A stretch of DNA of 64,000 nucleotides from Novosphingobium sp. (lineage in GTDB: Bacteria; Pseudomonadota; Alphaproteobacteria; Sphingomonadales; Sphingomonadaceae), in NCBI GenBank assembly GCA_024236215.1, contig JACKKX010000005.1, positions 186,001 through 250,000 on the forward strand, in the 5' to 3' direction. This document shows, piece after piece, positions 37,821 through 48,041 of this stretch (its first letter is position 1; every line of letters begins with the position of its first letter). Made by a program: the position numbers and the translations under genes. The notes beneath the pieces were generated by a model. The model was not told where the DNA came from and ran no database searches. It saw only the letters and a program-made list of their open reading frames with translations.

Positions 37821-38714
37821 CTAGTTGGCGCGCTGGACTCGTGCCTCGCTATAGCCCGCCGCCCTGGCTTTTGCCAACGCCGCATCGGCCTGGGCCTGGG
37901 TTGCGAAGGGCCCGACCCGCACACGCCACAGCTTGCCCGCCGGGCTGACCGCGCCGCCCGAGCGGGCTGCTGCCTTTTCGGCGCGAGCCTTGTCGGAGAA
38001 GGCTCCAATCTGGATCACGAAGCCGCCGCTTGCCGCGGGCCTGGACGGCTGTGGCTTTGGCTTGGGCTGGGCGGGCAGCACAGTCAGGGGTGTCGGCGGT
38101 GGAACCTGCACCGCCTCGCCAATCGCAGGGGGGGCGATCTGCGGGGCAGGCTGGCCTGGCCCTTCCTGCTGCTCGAGCTTGCGAGCAAGCACCGCGACGA
38201 GCGATTTCGGAGTATCCATCCGTGCGGGTGCCTGCTGGCCGCCCCGCAGCAGCGCCCGTTCGGCCTCTGGCGGGTTGACCCGCCGCACCCGCACCGGCAC
38301 GTTGCCTTCAGCGCCCAGCTGCGCTGCCGCGCCAGGCGAGAGCTCGATCAGGGCATTGCCGCCCATTGGGCCGCGCCGCTCGATCCGCACAAGGATGGTG
38401 CGCCCGGTTTCGAGCGAGGTTACCTCGACATAGCTGGGTAGCGGCAAGGTGCGATGCGCCCCTGAAACCGCCGAGCCCCCTTCCCCGCCAACCGTGCTGC
38501 GGCCAACTGCGTCATAGTTCATCCGGTCGGCGGGGGTATATGTCACCCCGTCGACCACGAAGGGGTCACCCAGCACCACCGGATAGTCGGCGGCAGGCCC
38601 GCTGGCGGGCATACGGGTACTCGACGAGGCGGATTCGACATGACCCTTGCCGCCGCAGGCAGCAAGGAGGACAAGCGCCGCTAGCGGCAGGTTTCGGTTA
38701 ACGGGCAATCTCAT
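37821..38714 (-). CDS. RlpA-like lipoprotein with SPOR domain
   Basis: The 297-residue lipoprotein has the lipobox LLAAC (C20), an RlpA-type double-psi barrel (about 50-140; GAHRTLPLPSYVEVT with H87) and a C-terminal SPOR domain (about 221-297) that binds denuded septal glycan. In active RlpA the motif VRINDRGP carries a functional Asp; here it reads VRIERRGP, so that Asp is replaced by Arg. This may be a non-catalytic septal protein. The first ATG before the lipoprotein signal, 38714, overlaps the mltB 3' end by 17 bp. Confidence 0.85.
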   Translation of the reverse strand: MRLPVNRNLPLAALVLLAACGGKGHVESASSSTRMPASGPAADYPVVLGDPFVVDGVTYTPADRMNYDAVGRSTVGGEGGSAVSGAHRTLPLPSYVEVTSLETGRTILVRIERRGPMGGNALIELSPGAAAQLGAEGNVPVRVRRVNPPEAERALLRGGQQAPARMDTPKSLVAVLARKLEQQEGPGQPAPQIAPPAIGEAVQVPPPTPLTVLPAQPKPKPQPSRPAASGGFVIQIGAFSDKARAEKAAARSGGAVSPAGKLWRVRVGPFATQAQADAALAKARAAGYSEARVQRAN

Positions 38715-39726
38715 CTGCAAGCAACCCCACGGACAGAGCGTAGTAGTTCGAGCAGTTGTATTGCAGGATAACCCTGTAATTCCCGGTTAACAGGAATGCG
38801 CCGGTGCCAGGGCCGTCGGGTTCGAACAGCGCCGCCATGGTCTGATCGCCCAGCGGAGCCAGGGGCTGGATCCCCATTGCCTTCCATTCCGCCACAGTGC
38901 GCCATAGTGAATGGCGCGCGTGGACGCGCGCGCAAGACGGCGCCTCGAGCCGGGGTGAAACCAGATTGCGATCGAACCCTGCGGGTACCGAAACGCGCAC
39001 ACCCCACGGCTCGCCCGGGCGCCAGCCGGCATCGCGAAAATAGTTGGCGATCGAGGCCAGCGTATCAGAGCGGCTGTGCCAGATGTCGATATCGCCATCG
39101 CCGTTTCCATCCTGCGCCAGCCTGAGATAGACCGTCGGCAGGAATTGCGGGTTCCCAAAAGCACCGGCCCACGAACCTACCATGCGCTGACGCGGCACTC
39201 CGCGATCGGCCATCTTGAGCAAGGCAACGAATTCGTCGGCAAACAGCTCGCGCCGCCGCCCCTCGTAAGCCAGGGTGGCGAGCGAGCGGGCCAGATCGAA
39301 ATCGCCCTTGTAGCTGCCGTAATTGGTCTCATGCCCCCAGATCGCAATCACAACCTTGGCGGGAACGCCATATTCGGCCTCGATCCGATCTGCCTCGGCG
39401 CCCAGCGATGCCAGCTCCCTTCGCCCACCACCGATCCGCGCGGGATCGACATGGGTGCGGATATAGGTCCACATTGCGGGCGGCTTGCCCGGATCGGAAC
39501 CCGGCTGCGCGCGGTCGAGGCGAATCACCTTGGGGTTGAAAGCCAGTCCCGCGGTCAGGGCCTGGATCGAGCGCTCGCTCACCCCTTCGCTGCGGGCGCG
39601 GGCGGCAAGGAGCTGCAGATAGCCCTGAAACCCCGCCTCCTCGTCAACCTGGGCGGACGCCGGTGAAAACAGCGCAAGGACCAAAGCAAAGGGAACCGCG
39701 AACTTGAAACGTCTGAGCGAGCTCAT
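38698..39726 (-). CDS. lytic murein transglycosylase B-like
   Basis: The 342-residue exported enzyme has a signal peptide (residues 1-25, FSPASA-QV) and the MltB/SLT fold with catalytic Glu E133 in IAIWGHETNYGSYKG, plus FGNPQFLPTVYL and DGDIDIWHS. Family members cleave peptidoglycan to 1,6-anhydro-muropeptides. No PG-binding domain is evident. It is first in the minus-strand operon, just downstream of the tRNA-Ser region, so the operon promoter should lie in 39727-39816. Confidence 0.9.
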   Translation of the reverse strand: MSSLRRFKFAVPFALVLALFSPASAQVDEEAGFQGYLQLLAARARSEGVSERSIQALTAGLAFNPKVIRLDRAQPGSDPGKPPAMWTYIRTHVDPARIGGGRRELASLGAEADRIEAEYGVPAKVVIAIWGHETNYGSYKGDFDLARSLATLAYEGRRRELFADEFVALLKMADRGVPRQRMVGSWAGAFGNPQFLPTVYLRLAQDGNGDGDIDIWHSRSDTLASIANYFRDAGWRPGEPWGVRVSVPAGFDRNLVSPRLEAPSCARVHARHSLWRTVAEWKAMGIQPLAPLGDQTMAALFEPDGPGTGAFLLTGNYRVILQYNCSNYYALSVGLLADEIAR

Positions 39727-39816
39727 CGGCAATGTCTTGCACAATGCGCCCGCCATTGGAACCATCAAGCGCGTGACATTGCACCGGATGATCGCTAGCG
39801 GCATCCGCGCTGGCAT

Positions 39817-39887
39817 GGACAGGTGGCCGAGTGGTTTAAGGCAGCGGTCTTGGAGCCGAAGGCGTCACCGAAGGTGACAAAACCGCC
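39817..39887 (+). pseudogene. incomplete tRNA-Ser copy with inserted hairpin
   Basis: The first 36 bases match the intact tRNA-Ser downstream, through the D arm into the anticodon loop (to TCTTG, 39852). A 26-nt insertion (39853-39878) follows, with the hairpin GTCACC-GAA-GGTGAC, then AAAACCGCC as in the real anticodon arm. The rest of the tRNA is missing: no T arm or acceptor 3' half precedes the next copy. It cannot fold as a tRNA. Confidence 0.75.
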
Positions 39888-39905
39888 ACGCGGCGCTAGC
39901 CGCGT
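39888..39905. repeat. 7-bp hairpin ahead of tRNA-Ser
   Basis: ACGCGGC and GCCGCGT pair around a GCTA loop. It lies just upstream of the tRNA and downstream of the incomplete copy. No T-run follows. Confidence 0.5.
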
Positions 39906-39917
39906 TCGCGCTGGCAT

Positions 39918-40007
39918 GGACAGGTGGCCGAGTGGTTTAAGGCAGCGGTCTTGAAAACCGCCGTGGGTGCAAGCTCACCGTGGGTTCGAATCCCACCCTG
40001 TCCGCCA
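39918..40007 (+). tRNA. tRNA-Ser (UGA anticodon)
   Basis: The 90-nt tRNA with encoded CCA has the acceptor stem GGACAGG/CCTGTCC, the class II long variable arm (GTGGGTGCAAGCTCAC) and the T arm GTGGGTTCGAATCCCAC. The anticodon stem GCGGT/ACCGC closes the loop CTTGAAA, giving anticodon UGA, which reads UCA and related Ser codons. It is intact. Confidence 0.97.
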
Positions 40008-40246
40008 GCGAAAGCCGTCGGCACTATTTGTCCACAGACCCAACAATTCTGGTAAATGGCCCGCTGTGGATTGGCGCTGCCTTCCGATCTTTGCGGTGCC
40101 GGATTCGCGGCTGAATGAGCTTCGGCTGGCATGGCTACCCCTTCCACAGGGACGCTGGCTTGTTAACCAACTGTCTGATTTAGGGTAAAAACCGCTCTCG
40201 GCAAGTAACACTTTGGCAAGATTCGTTGCCTAGCGGAACGGGCACG
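40008..40246. other. intergenic stretch between tRNA-Ser and the PilZ gene
   Basis: This 239-bp gap has no convincing gene. It likely holds the promoter of the PilZ gene, but I can assign no boxes with confidence. Confidence 0.5.
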
Positions 40247-40576
40247 ATGATTGCGACGTCCAACACTCCAGCCTCCGCCGATGCAGATATTTCGCCACGC
40301 GCGCCGCGCGCCAGCGTGACGCTGCAATGCGAGGCACGCCAGGGCACGCGGCAGTGGCAACGGGTGTTGCTAGGGAATCTTTCGGAAACCGGTTTCCGGA
40401 TGACCGGATTTGCCAATCCGAGCCCTGGCGTTCCACTGAGCATCAAGATCCCGGGCCTTCAGGTTCTGACCGCACGGATCTGTCGTCAGGAAGGGGCCGA
40501 GCTGGGCTGTGAGTTCGCAAGCCCGCTCTACGTTGCGGTGTACGAACACCTGGTCAAGGCAAGCAAGGTCGGCTGA
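40247..40576 (+). CDS. PilZ-domain protein
   Basis: The 109-residue protein is almost all a PilZ-like beta barrel: R in PRAPRASVTL, then GNLSETGFRMTG (the D/NxSxxG motif) and GCEFASPL. PilZ proteins bind cyclic di-GMP through the RxxxR and D/NxSxxG motifs. The second is clear here, the first is short, so binding is likely but not certain. ATG 40247 is chosen; an upstream TTG at 40226 is in frame. It stands alone, convergent with lpd. Confidence 0.8.
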   Translation: MIATSNTPASADADISPRAPRASVTLQCEARQGTRQWQRVLLGNLSETGFRMTGFANPSPGVPLSIKIPGLQVLTARICRQEGAELGCEFASPLYVAVYEHLVKASKVG

Positions 40577-40585
40577 CCTGCCCGG

Positions 40586-41998
<1,413 letters not shown>

Positions 41999-42000
41999 TC

Positions 42001-42372
42001 CTACTCCGCCTTGTCGATTGCGCGCGGGCGATCGTCGTCGTCCAGCAGCACGAATTTGAATTGTCCCCGGGCGACCTCGACCACCGCCTCGCCGTTGCGT
42101 TCGCGTCCCTCACCGCGCGCGGCGATGGTCAGCGAGGTGCGGCCCTGCACGATCAGCTCGGCATAGACGGTCAATTCGTCGCCGACCCGCATCGCCCCGG
42201 GAAAGGTAAAATCAGTAGCGTGGACCACCACCGCCTTGCCCCGCCCCACCCGCGAGGCGAGCGAACCGGCCCCCAACGCCAGCTGGCTCATCAGCCAGCC
42301 ACCGAACACGCCCCCATAGGGGTTGAGGTCGGTCGGCATGGCCGTGACGCGGATGACCAGTTGCTCGGCCAA
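42001..42372 (-). CDS. hotdog-fold acyl-CoA thioesterase (YciA-like)
   Basis: The 123-residue protein has the YciA/BFIT-type motif NPYGGVFGGWLMSQLALGAG, in which the usual Asn/Asp and Gly of the hotdog helix are kept, and HATDFTFPGAMRVGDELTVYAEL. Such enzymes hydrolyse short- to long-chain acyl-CoA. It fills the 7-380 bp space between pdhC and lpd, so may relieve acetyl-CoA build-up or act in lipid recycling; that link is inference from position. Confidence 0.88.
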   Translation of the reverse strand: MAEQLVIRVTAMPTDLNPYGGVFGGWLMSQLALGAGSLASRVGRGKAVVVHATDFTFPGAMRVGDELTVYAELIVQGRTSLTIAARGEGRERNGEAVVEVARGQFKFVLLDDDDRPRAIDKAE

Positions 42373-42379
42373 GGTCGCC

Positions 42380-43621
42380 TCAGGCTACCAGGCCCAGCGG
42401 CTTTTCGACCAGATCCTGGAACGCCTGCATCAGCTGTGCGCCGTCCGCCCCGTCGATCGCGCGGTGATCGAAGCTGCCGGTGGCGCTCATCACCGTGGCC
42501 ACGCCCAGCGCGCCATCGACCACGAAGGGGCGCTTCTCGCCCGCACCGACCGCCAGGATCATGCCTTGCGGCGGATTGATAACCGCCTCGAACTGCTTGA
42601 TCCCGAACATGCCCAGGTTGGAAAGGCTGGCCGTGCCGCCCTGGTATTCGTGCGGCATCAGCTTGCCTTCGCGCGCCTTATCGGCCAGCGCCTTCATCTC
42701 GGTGCTGATCTGGCCAACGCCCTTTCCTGCCGCATCGACGATGATCGGGGTTATCAGCCCCGAAGGCGCAGCCACTGCCACAGAGATGTCGGCGCGGGCA
42801 AACTTGCGCAGCTCGTCCCCGGCGAAGCTGACGTTGCACTTGGGCACCCGGATCAGCGCCTTGGCCAGCGCCTTGATCAGCAGATCGTTGACCGACAGCT
42901 TGATCCCGTCGGCCTCCAACGCGGCGTTGAGTTCGCCGCGCAGCTTGAGCAGGGCATCGAGCCGGACGTCGACGGTAAGGTAGATATGCGGGATCGTCTG
43001 CTTGGCCTCGGTCAGGCGGCGGGCGATCGTCTTGCGGACGTTGTTGAGCTTTTCGGCCTCATAGGGAATACCAAAATCGGGGACAGGAGCGACCGGCGCG
43101 GCGGCGGTCGGCGCGACGACGGCGGCAGGAGCTGTGCCGGGCTGTGCGCCCTCGACATCGGCCTTGACGATCCGGCCACCCGGGCCTGATCCCCGAACCG
43201 CTTTGAGATCGACACCTTTCTGCTCGGCAATACGTTTGGCAAGAGGCGAGGCGACAATCCGGTCGCCCTTGGGCGCCTGCGCAACAACTGGCACGGGTGC
43301 CGCCACGGGAACCAGGGCCGGGGCGGCTTCCGTCTTGGCCACAGCGGCAGGCTTTGGAGCGGGAGCCGAAGCATCCTCATCCTCTCCCGCCAGCACCGCG
43401 ATCACCGTGCCGACCTTCACGCCTTCGCTGCCTTCAGGGACAGCGATCGATACGATCGTGCCCTCGTCAACCGCCTCAAACTCCATCGTTGCCTTGTCGG
43501 TCTCGATCTCGGCCATGATGTCGCCAGAGGAAACCTTGTCCCCCTCTTTCACCAGCCATTTGGCGAGCGTGCCCTCTTCCATCGTCGGCGAAAGCGCGGG
43601 CATCTTGATTTCGATCGGCAT
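42380..43621 (-). CDS. pdhC: pyruvate dehydrogenase E2, dihydrolipoyl acetyltransferase
   Basis: The 413-residue E2 has one lipoyl domain (K43 in ETDKATMEF), a long Ala/Pro/Val linker, an E3-binding domain ([20 protein letters not shown]...) and the catalytic CoA-acyltransferase core with the [11 protein letters not shown] His/Asp motif. The single lipoyl domain is the alphaproteobacterial mitochondrial-like type, as the pyruvate complex of this group has. ATG 43621 gives the standard [14 protein letters not shown] start. The E1 genes are outside this window. Confidence 0.94.
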   Translation of the reverse strand: MPIEIKMPALSPTMEEGTLAKWLVKEGDKVSSGDIMAEIETDKATMEFEAVDEGTIVSIAVPEGSEGVKVGTVIAVLAGEDEDASAPAPKPAAVAKTEAAPALVPVAAPVPVVAQAPKGDRIVASPLAKRIAEQKGVDLKAVRGSGPGGRIVKADVEGAQPGTAPAAVVAPTAAAPVAPVPDFGIPYEAEKLNNVRKTIARRLTEAKQTIPHIYLTVDVRLDALLKLRGELNAALEADGIKLSVNDLLIKALAKALIRVPKCNVSFAGDELRKFARADISVAVAAPSGLITPIIVDAAGKGVGQISTEMKALADKAREGKLMPHEYQGGTASLSNLGMFGIKQFEAVINPPQGMILAVGAGEKRPFVVDGALGVATVMSATGSFDHRAIDGADGAQLMQAFQDLVEKPLGLVA

Positions 43622-43746
43622 GGATTGGATCCGGTCCTCAATCGCGGGTAAACTGACGCTACGTCCTTGGCCAAATCCGGTGACTTGGGCAAGCGCCTTG
43701 CACTGAATTCGATTGTATCGGATAGCTGGCATGGTTGGGAGGTCCG

Positions 43747-44199
43747 ATGCGGGTCTATCTGGTTATCATGGATGAGACCGAAGAGGCGGGCGTTGCGCTG
43801 CGCTTTGCCGCGCGCCGCGCGGTGCGCACCGGCGGCACCTTGCATCTGCTCGCGCTGGTCCCGCGCCAGCAGTTCGTGGCATTTGGCGGCATTCAGGCCA
43901 CCATCGAGGAAGAAGCGCGACTGCGGGCCGAGGAACTGGTTACCGCAGCGGCGGGATCGGTGGCGAGCGAGAACGGCCTTTCCCCGACGATCTCGGTGCG
44001 GCGCGGCGACGGGGCGCAGGTCGTGCGGGACTATCTGGCTGAGCACCGCGAGGTTTCGGCCCTGGTCCTGGGCGCGGCAGCCAGCGGTGTGCCGGGACCG
44101 CTGGTCAGTCATTTCGTTGCCAATGCAGGGCAGCTGGCCTGTCCGGTTTATGTCGTCCCGGGCGGCATGAGCGACGCGGAGCTAGATCGGCTCAGCTAG
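43747..44199 (+). CDS. universal stress protein (UspA family)
   Basis: The 150-residue single Usp domain has the family ATP-binding glycine pattern near [17 protein letters not shown], after a beta strand [11 protein letters not shown]. Usp proteins help cells survive stress by nucleotide-dependent signalling. ATG 43747 is preceded by GGGAGG (43738-43743). It is divergent from the pdhC operon and convergent with rnr, which it overlaps by 4 bp at the stop. Confidence 0.85.
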   Translation: MRVYLVIMDETEEAGVALRFAARRAVRTGGTLHLLALVPRQQFVAFGGIQATIEEEARLRAEELVTAAAGSVASENGLSPTISVRRGDGAQVVRDYLAEHREVSALVLGAAASGVPGPLVSHFVANAGQLACPVYVVPGGMSDAELDRLS

Positions 44200-46448
44200 C
44201 GCCCCCGCCCCTGATGGCGGATATTGCCGGGACGTCCACGCTTACCGGTGAAGTGCTTGCCTTTCTTGCCGAGCGGTAAGGGCGCGCCGCGCGGCTCGAT
44301 CCGCCCCGTGCTGTCCTCCGGTTCGAACTTGAGTGCGCCGGTCAAGGGATTTGCCTCGGCCAGCCGCAGCCGCAGCCGGTCGCCCAAGGCATAGCGGGTA
44401 CCGCTCTGCTCGCCTTCAAGCACCTGGGCCTTCTCATCATGGAAGAAGCGTTCCGCACCCAGCACCGATACCGGCACCAGTCCATCCCCACCCAACGAAA
44501 GGATCGTGGCGAACAGTCCAAAGCGCTGAACACCGGTAATGCGGCAATCGAACACCTCGCCTACGCGGGATGAAAGCCAGGCAGCGACATAGCGATCGAT
44601 CGTTTCGCGCTCGGCCTCCATCGCCCGGCGTTCGGCCGCGCTGATGGCTTCGGATACTCGCGAAAGATCGGCACGGTCACGGTCGGACAAGCCCGAGGTT
44701 GGCGGAAGATCGGACCTGGGCGCCGCTTGCTCAAGCCCATAGGCATCGACCAGCGCACGGTGCACCAGCAGGTCTGCATAGCGGCGGATCGGCGAAGTGA
44801 AGTGCGCGTAGGATCCCAGCGACAGGCCGAAGTGACCGGCATTGCGCGGCCCGTAATAGGCCTGGGTCTGGCTGCGCAGCACCGCCTCCATGATTAGGGC
44901 CTTTTCGGATTCGTCGGCCACGTCCTTCAGCATGCGGTTGAACAGGCCCGGGGTGATTACCTGACCCAGCGCCAGCTTGCGATCGAAAGTGGCAAGATAA
45001 TCCTTGAGCGCGACGAGCTTTTCGCGGCTCGGCGGCTCATGGATACGGTAGACCACCGGAGCCACCTTGCCTTCCAGCGCCTTGGCTGCGGCGACATTGG
45101 CGGCGATCATGAAGTCCTCGACCACCCGGTGTGCATCGAGCCGTTCGCGCAGTGCGATCTCGCGGATCTTTCCGGCATCGTCGAGCAACACCCGGCGTTC
45201 GGGCAATTCGAGTTCGAGCGGATCGCGGTCCTTGCGCGCCTGCTCAAGACAGCGCCATGCGCCCCAGAGGTGGATCAGGTTTTCTCTTGCCTCATCGGCA
45301 TCGATCCGGCGCTGGGCTTCCTCATAGGCGATGACTTCCGATATCCGCACCAGTGCGCGGGTGAAGCGCCATGACGTCACCCGCCCGTCCGCCGCGATCT
45401 CCAGATGGCAGGCCATGGCTGCGCGGTCCGCGCCCGCGCGCAGCGAGCAGACGTCGGCGCTTAGCACCTCGGGCAGCATCGGCACGACCCGGTCGGGGAA
45501 GTAGACCGAGTTGCCGCGCTTCCTCGCCTCGCGATCGAGCATGCCGCCAGGGCGGACGTAGAAGCTGACATCGGCAATCGCCACCACTGCGCGAAAGCCG
45601 CCCTGCCCATCGGGTTCGGCCCAGATCGCGTCATCGTGATCGCGCGCATCGCTGGGGTCGATCGCGACAATCGGCAGGTCCCGCAAATCCTCGCGCTTGC
45701 TTTGCGATAGCGGCAGCTTCGCGGCTACCTGCCCTTCTTCGAGCGTTTCGGGCGAGAAGGAGAAGGGAATGCCGTGCTTGGCGATCGCGATCAGGCTGAA
45801 GGCCTTGGGCGCAAGCGGATCGCCCAGCACGCTGGTCACCTTGACGCCTGCGCGCGGCGAGCGCCCGGCGGGTTCGGCGAGCACCAGCTGCCCGGCCTCG
45901 GCGCCGCCAAGGTCGGAAATCGGCGAAGCGTTGCGCACCCGCTTGTCCACCGGGGCAAGCCAGCCCTTGCCAGTGCGATCGATCTCCACCACCCCCATCA
46001 GCTGATCGGCGTTGGCGGGGAGCTTCTTCATCGGATGGGCGATCCACCCGGTTGCCGTTTCCTCGGTCCGGGCCAACACCCTATCGCCACTACGCAGTGC
46101 CGAACCTTTGCCCCGTTCGCGCAGGCGCAGCCGCGGCGGCGGGGTCGCGTCGTCAGGCGACCAGGCATCAGGCACGGCAATCGCCTCGCCCTCGTCGATC
46201 TCGACCACGCGCAGCACGGTCACCTTGGGCACCCCGCCCATCCGGTGATAAGCCGTGCGTTTGCCGTCGATCAGGCCTTCCTCGGCCATGTCCTTGAGCA
46301 GCGCCTTGAGCGCGATCTTTTCCTGCCCCTTGAGGCCAAAGGCGCGCGCGATCTCCCGTTTTCCGGCGGGATCGTCACTCCGTGCAATGAAATCCAGGAT
46401 CTGCTGGCGACTGGGCAGACCGGGTTGTGGCTGGGCCCGCTTGGTCAA
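44196..46448 (-). CDS. rnr: ribonuclease R
   Basis: RNase R is a 3'-5' exoribonuclease that degrades structured RNA. The 750-residue protein has an N-terminal winged-helix region (QQILDFIARSDDPAGKREIA), cold-shock domains, the RNB catalytic core with Asp ligands in VAIDPSDARDHDDAIWAE, and an S1 domain near FDCRITGVQRFGLFA. The tail is basic. The first plausible start is TTG 46448, next to the proS stop; upstream ATG 46490 is also in frame. Coupling with proS is likely. Confidence 0.95.
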   Translation of the reverse strand: MTKRAQPQPGLPSRQQILDFIARSDDPAGKREIARAFGLKGQEKIALKALLKDMAEEGLIDGKRTAYHRMGGVPKVTVLRVVEIDEGEAIAVPDAWSPDDATPPPRLRLRERGKGSALRSGDRVLARTEETATGWIAHPMKKLPANADQLMGVVEIDRTGKGWLAPVDKRVRNASPISDLGGAEAGQLVLAEPAGRSPRAGVKVTSVLGDPLAPKAFSLIAIAKHGIPFSFSPETLEEGQVAAKLPLSQSKREDLRDLPIVAIDPSDARDHDDAIWAEPDGQGGFRAVVAIADVSFYVRPGGMLDREARKRGNSVYFPDRVVPMLPEVLSADVCSLRAGADRAAMACHLEIAADGRVTSWRFTRALVRISEVIAYEEAQRRIDADEARENLIHLWGAWRCLEQARKDRDPLELELPERRVLLDDAGKIREIALRERLDAHRVVEDFMIAANVAAAKALEGKVAPVVYRIHEPPSREKLVALKDYLATFDRKLALGQVITPGLFNRMLKDVADESEKALIMEAVLRSQTQAYYGPRNAGHFGLSLGSYAHFTSPIRRYADLLVHRALVDAYGLEQAAPRSDLPPTSGLSDRDRADLSRVSEAISAAERRAMEAERETIDRYVAAWLSSRVGEVFDCRITGVQRFGLFATILSLGGDGLVPVSVLGAERFFHDEKAQVLEGEQSGTRYALGDRLRLRLAEANPLTGALKFEPEDSTGRIEPRGAPLPLGKKGKHFTGKRGRPGNIRHQGRGR

Positions 46449-46449
46449 A

Positions 46450-47991
46450 TCAATATGCCCGCGCCACGAAAATGCGCTCCACCGCCGCATCGCCGGTGAA
46501 CGGGCAGGTGCCCGAAACCGGCGCACCGTTCATCGGGGCGTTGCGGATCGTCAGCTTGAGCGCCTTGAGCCGTTGCACCACGCCTTCGAGGGCCTCGCCG
46601 TTGGGCCGCGACCATGCCAGCTCTACCCACCCGGGGTAGCGCTTGTCCTCCGCGAAGAAGGCCTCAAGCCCAGCGAGATCGCTCACACCGCGATGGATAT
46701 GCGCATCGCGGCGCGCGGCAGCCTCCGCATGGAGCGAGCCTTGCACGTCTTCGAGTTCCGCGACCGCCTGGGCCAGAAATTCCTCGCGACTCTGGGCGAT
46801 GAAGTTGACCTTCCCATCCGGGCGCCACAGCCGGTCACGGCGCAGCACCGAAACCTGTCCGCCGACGGCATCGCGTCCGCCGATTTCGAGGATCAGCGGA
46901 ACCCCTTTCTTGACCCAGCCCCAGCGCTTTTGCGTGGCCTTGCCAGCGCGCTTGTCGAGCAGCACGCGGACCGGTTCACCCAGCGCCCACTGGCTGGAAA
47001 GCGCCGCGCGCAGATCTTCGCAATAGGCCAGCAGCGCCGCGTCGCCATCGTCCTCGCGCAGCATCGGCAGAATTACCACCTGATGCGGGGCGATGCGCGG
47101 CGGCACGCGCAGCCCGTCGTCATCGCCGTGAGTCATGATGACGCCGCCGATCAGCCGGGTCGAGACGCCCCACGAAGTGGTATGGCATAGCGCTTGCTGG
47201 CCTTCGCGATCCTGATAGCGAATCCCCGCCGCTTCGGCGAAGCCGGTGCCGAGATAGTGCGAGGTGCCGGCCTGCAGCGCCTTGCCATCCTGCATCATGG
47301 CTTCGATCGAATAGGTAGCCACGGCGCCGGGGAAGCGCTCGTTTTCGGGTTTTTCCCCTGCGATCACCGGCATCGCAAGATCGTCTTCGGCGTGGGCCCG
47401 GTACATCTCCAGCGCGCGCAGGGTTTCGGCCATCGCATCGTCGCGGTCGGCATGGGCGGTGTGGCCTTCCTGCCAGAGGAACTCACTGGTACGCAGGAAC
47501 ATGCGGGTGCGCATCTCCCAGCGCACCACGTTGGCCCACTGGTTGGTGAGCAGCGGCAGGTCGCGCCATGACTGGACCCAGCGGCTCATCGCCTGGCCGA
47601 TCACGGTTTCGCTGGTGGGCCGCACGATCAGCGGTTCTTCCAGCTTCGCCTCGGGATCGGGGACCAGCCCGCCCTTGCCGTCTCCGATCAGGCGGTGGTG
47701 GGTGACGACCGCCATTTCCTTGGCAAAGCCTTCGACGTGCTCGGCCTCCTTGGCGAAGTAGCTCAAGGGGATGAACAGCGGGAAGTAGCAATTCTGCACC
47801 CCCGCGGCCTTGATCCGCGCGTCCATCAGGTGCTGGATCCGCTCCCAGATGCCGTAGCCCCACGGCTTGATCACCATGCAGCCGCGCACCCCGCTTTCCT
47901 CGGCCATCTCCGCCTCGGCGATGACTTCCTGATACCAGGCGGCGAAATCGGCTTCTCGGGTGATAGTCAGGGCGTGACGGATTGCGGACAC
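46450..47991 (-). CDS. proS: prolyl-tRNA synthetase, archaeal/eukaryotic type
   Basis: The 513-residue enzyme charges tRNA-Pro. It is the short eukaryotic/archaeal-type ProRS: the class II core starts near residue 9, motif 1 lies around GVRGCMVIKPWGYGIWERIQ, motif 2 around RTSEFLWQEGHTAH, no bacterial editing insert is visible between motifs 2 and 3, and the C-terminal extension ends in a conserved Tyr (IFVARAY). GTG 47991 is the start. rnr follows immediately, sharing the region of the stop codon. Confidence 0.93.
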   Translation of the reverse strand: MSAIRHALTITREADFAAWYQEVIAEAEMAEESGVRGCMVIKPWGYGIWERIQHLMDARIKAAGVQNCYFPLFIPLSYFAKEAEHVEGFAKEMAVVTHHRLIGDGKGGLVPDPEAKLEEPLIVRPTSETVIGQAMSRWVQSWRDLPLLTNQWANVVRWEMRTRMFLRTSEFLWQEGHTAHADRDDAMAETLRALEMYRAHAEDDLAMPVIAGEKPENERFPGAVATYSIEAMMQDGKALQAGTSHYLGTGFAEAAGIRYQDREGQQALCHTTSWGVSTRLIGGVIMTHGDDDGLRVPPRIAPHQVVILPMLREDDGDAALLAYCEDLRAALSSQWALGEPVRVLLDKRAGKATQKRWGWVKKGVPLILEIGGRDAVGGQVSVLRRDRLWRPDGKVNFIAQSREEFLAQAVAELEDVQGSLHAEAAARRDAHIHRGVSDLAGLEAFFAEDKRYPGWVELAWSRPNGEALEGVVQRLKALKLTIRNAPMNGAPVSGTCPFTGDAAVERIFVARAY

Positions 47992-48041
47992 GGGTAATGG
48001 CTTTCGGTTCGTGTGGATTTGTTGGCCGGAATTGAGGCGGA

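Larger units (their letters stand above)
39794..39953. repeat. direct repeat pair giving the partial tRNA-Ser copy
   Basis: A 59-bp stretch at 39794-39852 recurs at 39895-39953, 101 bp apart, with three mismatches. It includes 23 bp of leader and the first 36 bases of the tRNA, which suggests a tandem duplication. Confidence 0.75.

Noticed and set aside
39853-39878. Insertion in the tRNA-Ser copy as a tRNA intron
   Set aside because: It is only 26 nt, far too short for a group I intron, and the 3' half of the tRNA is missing.
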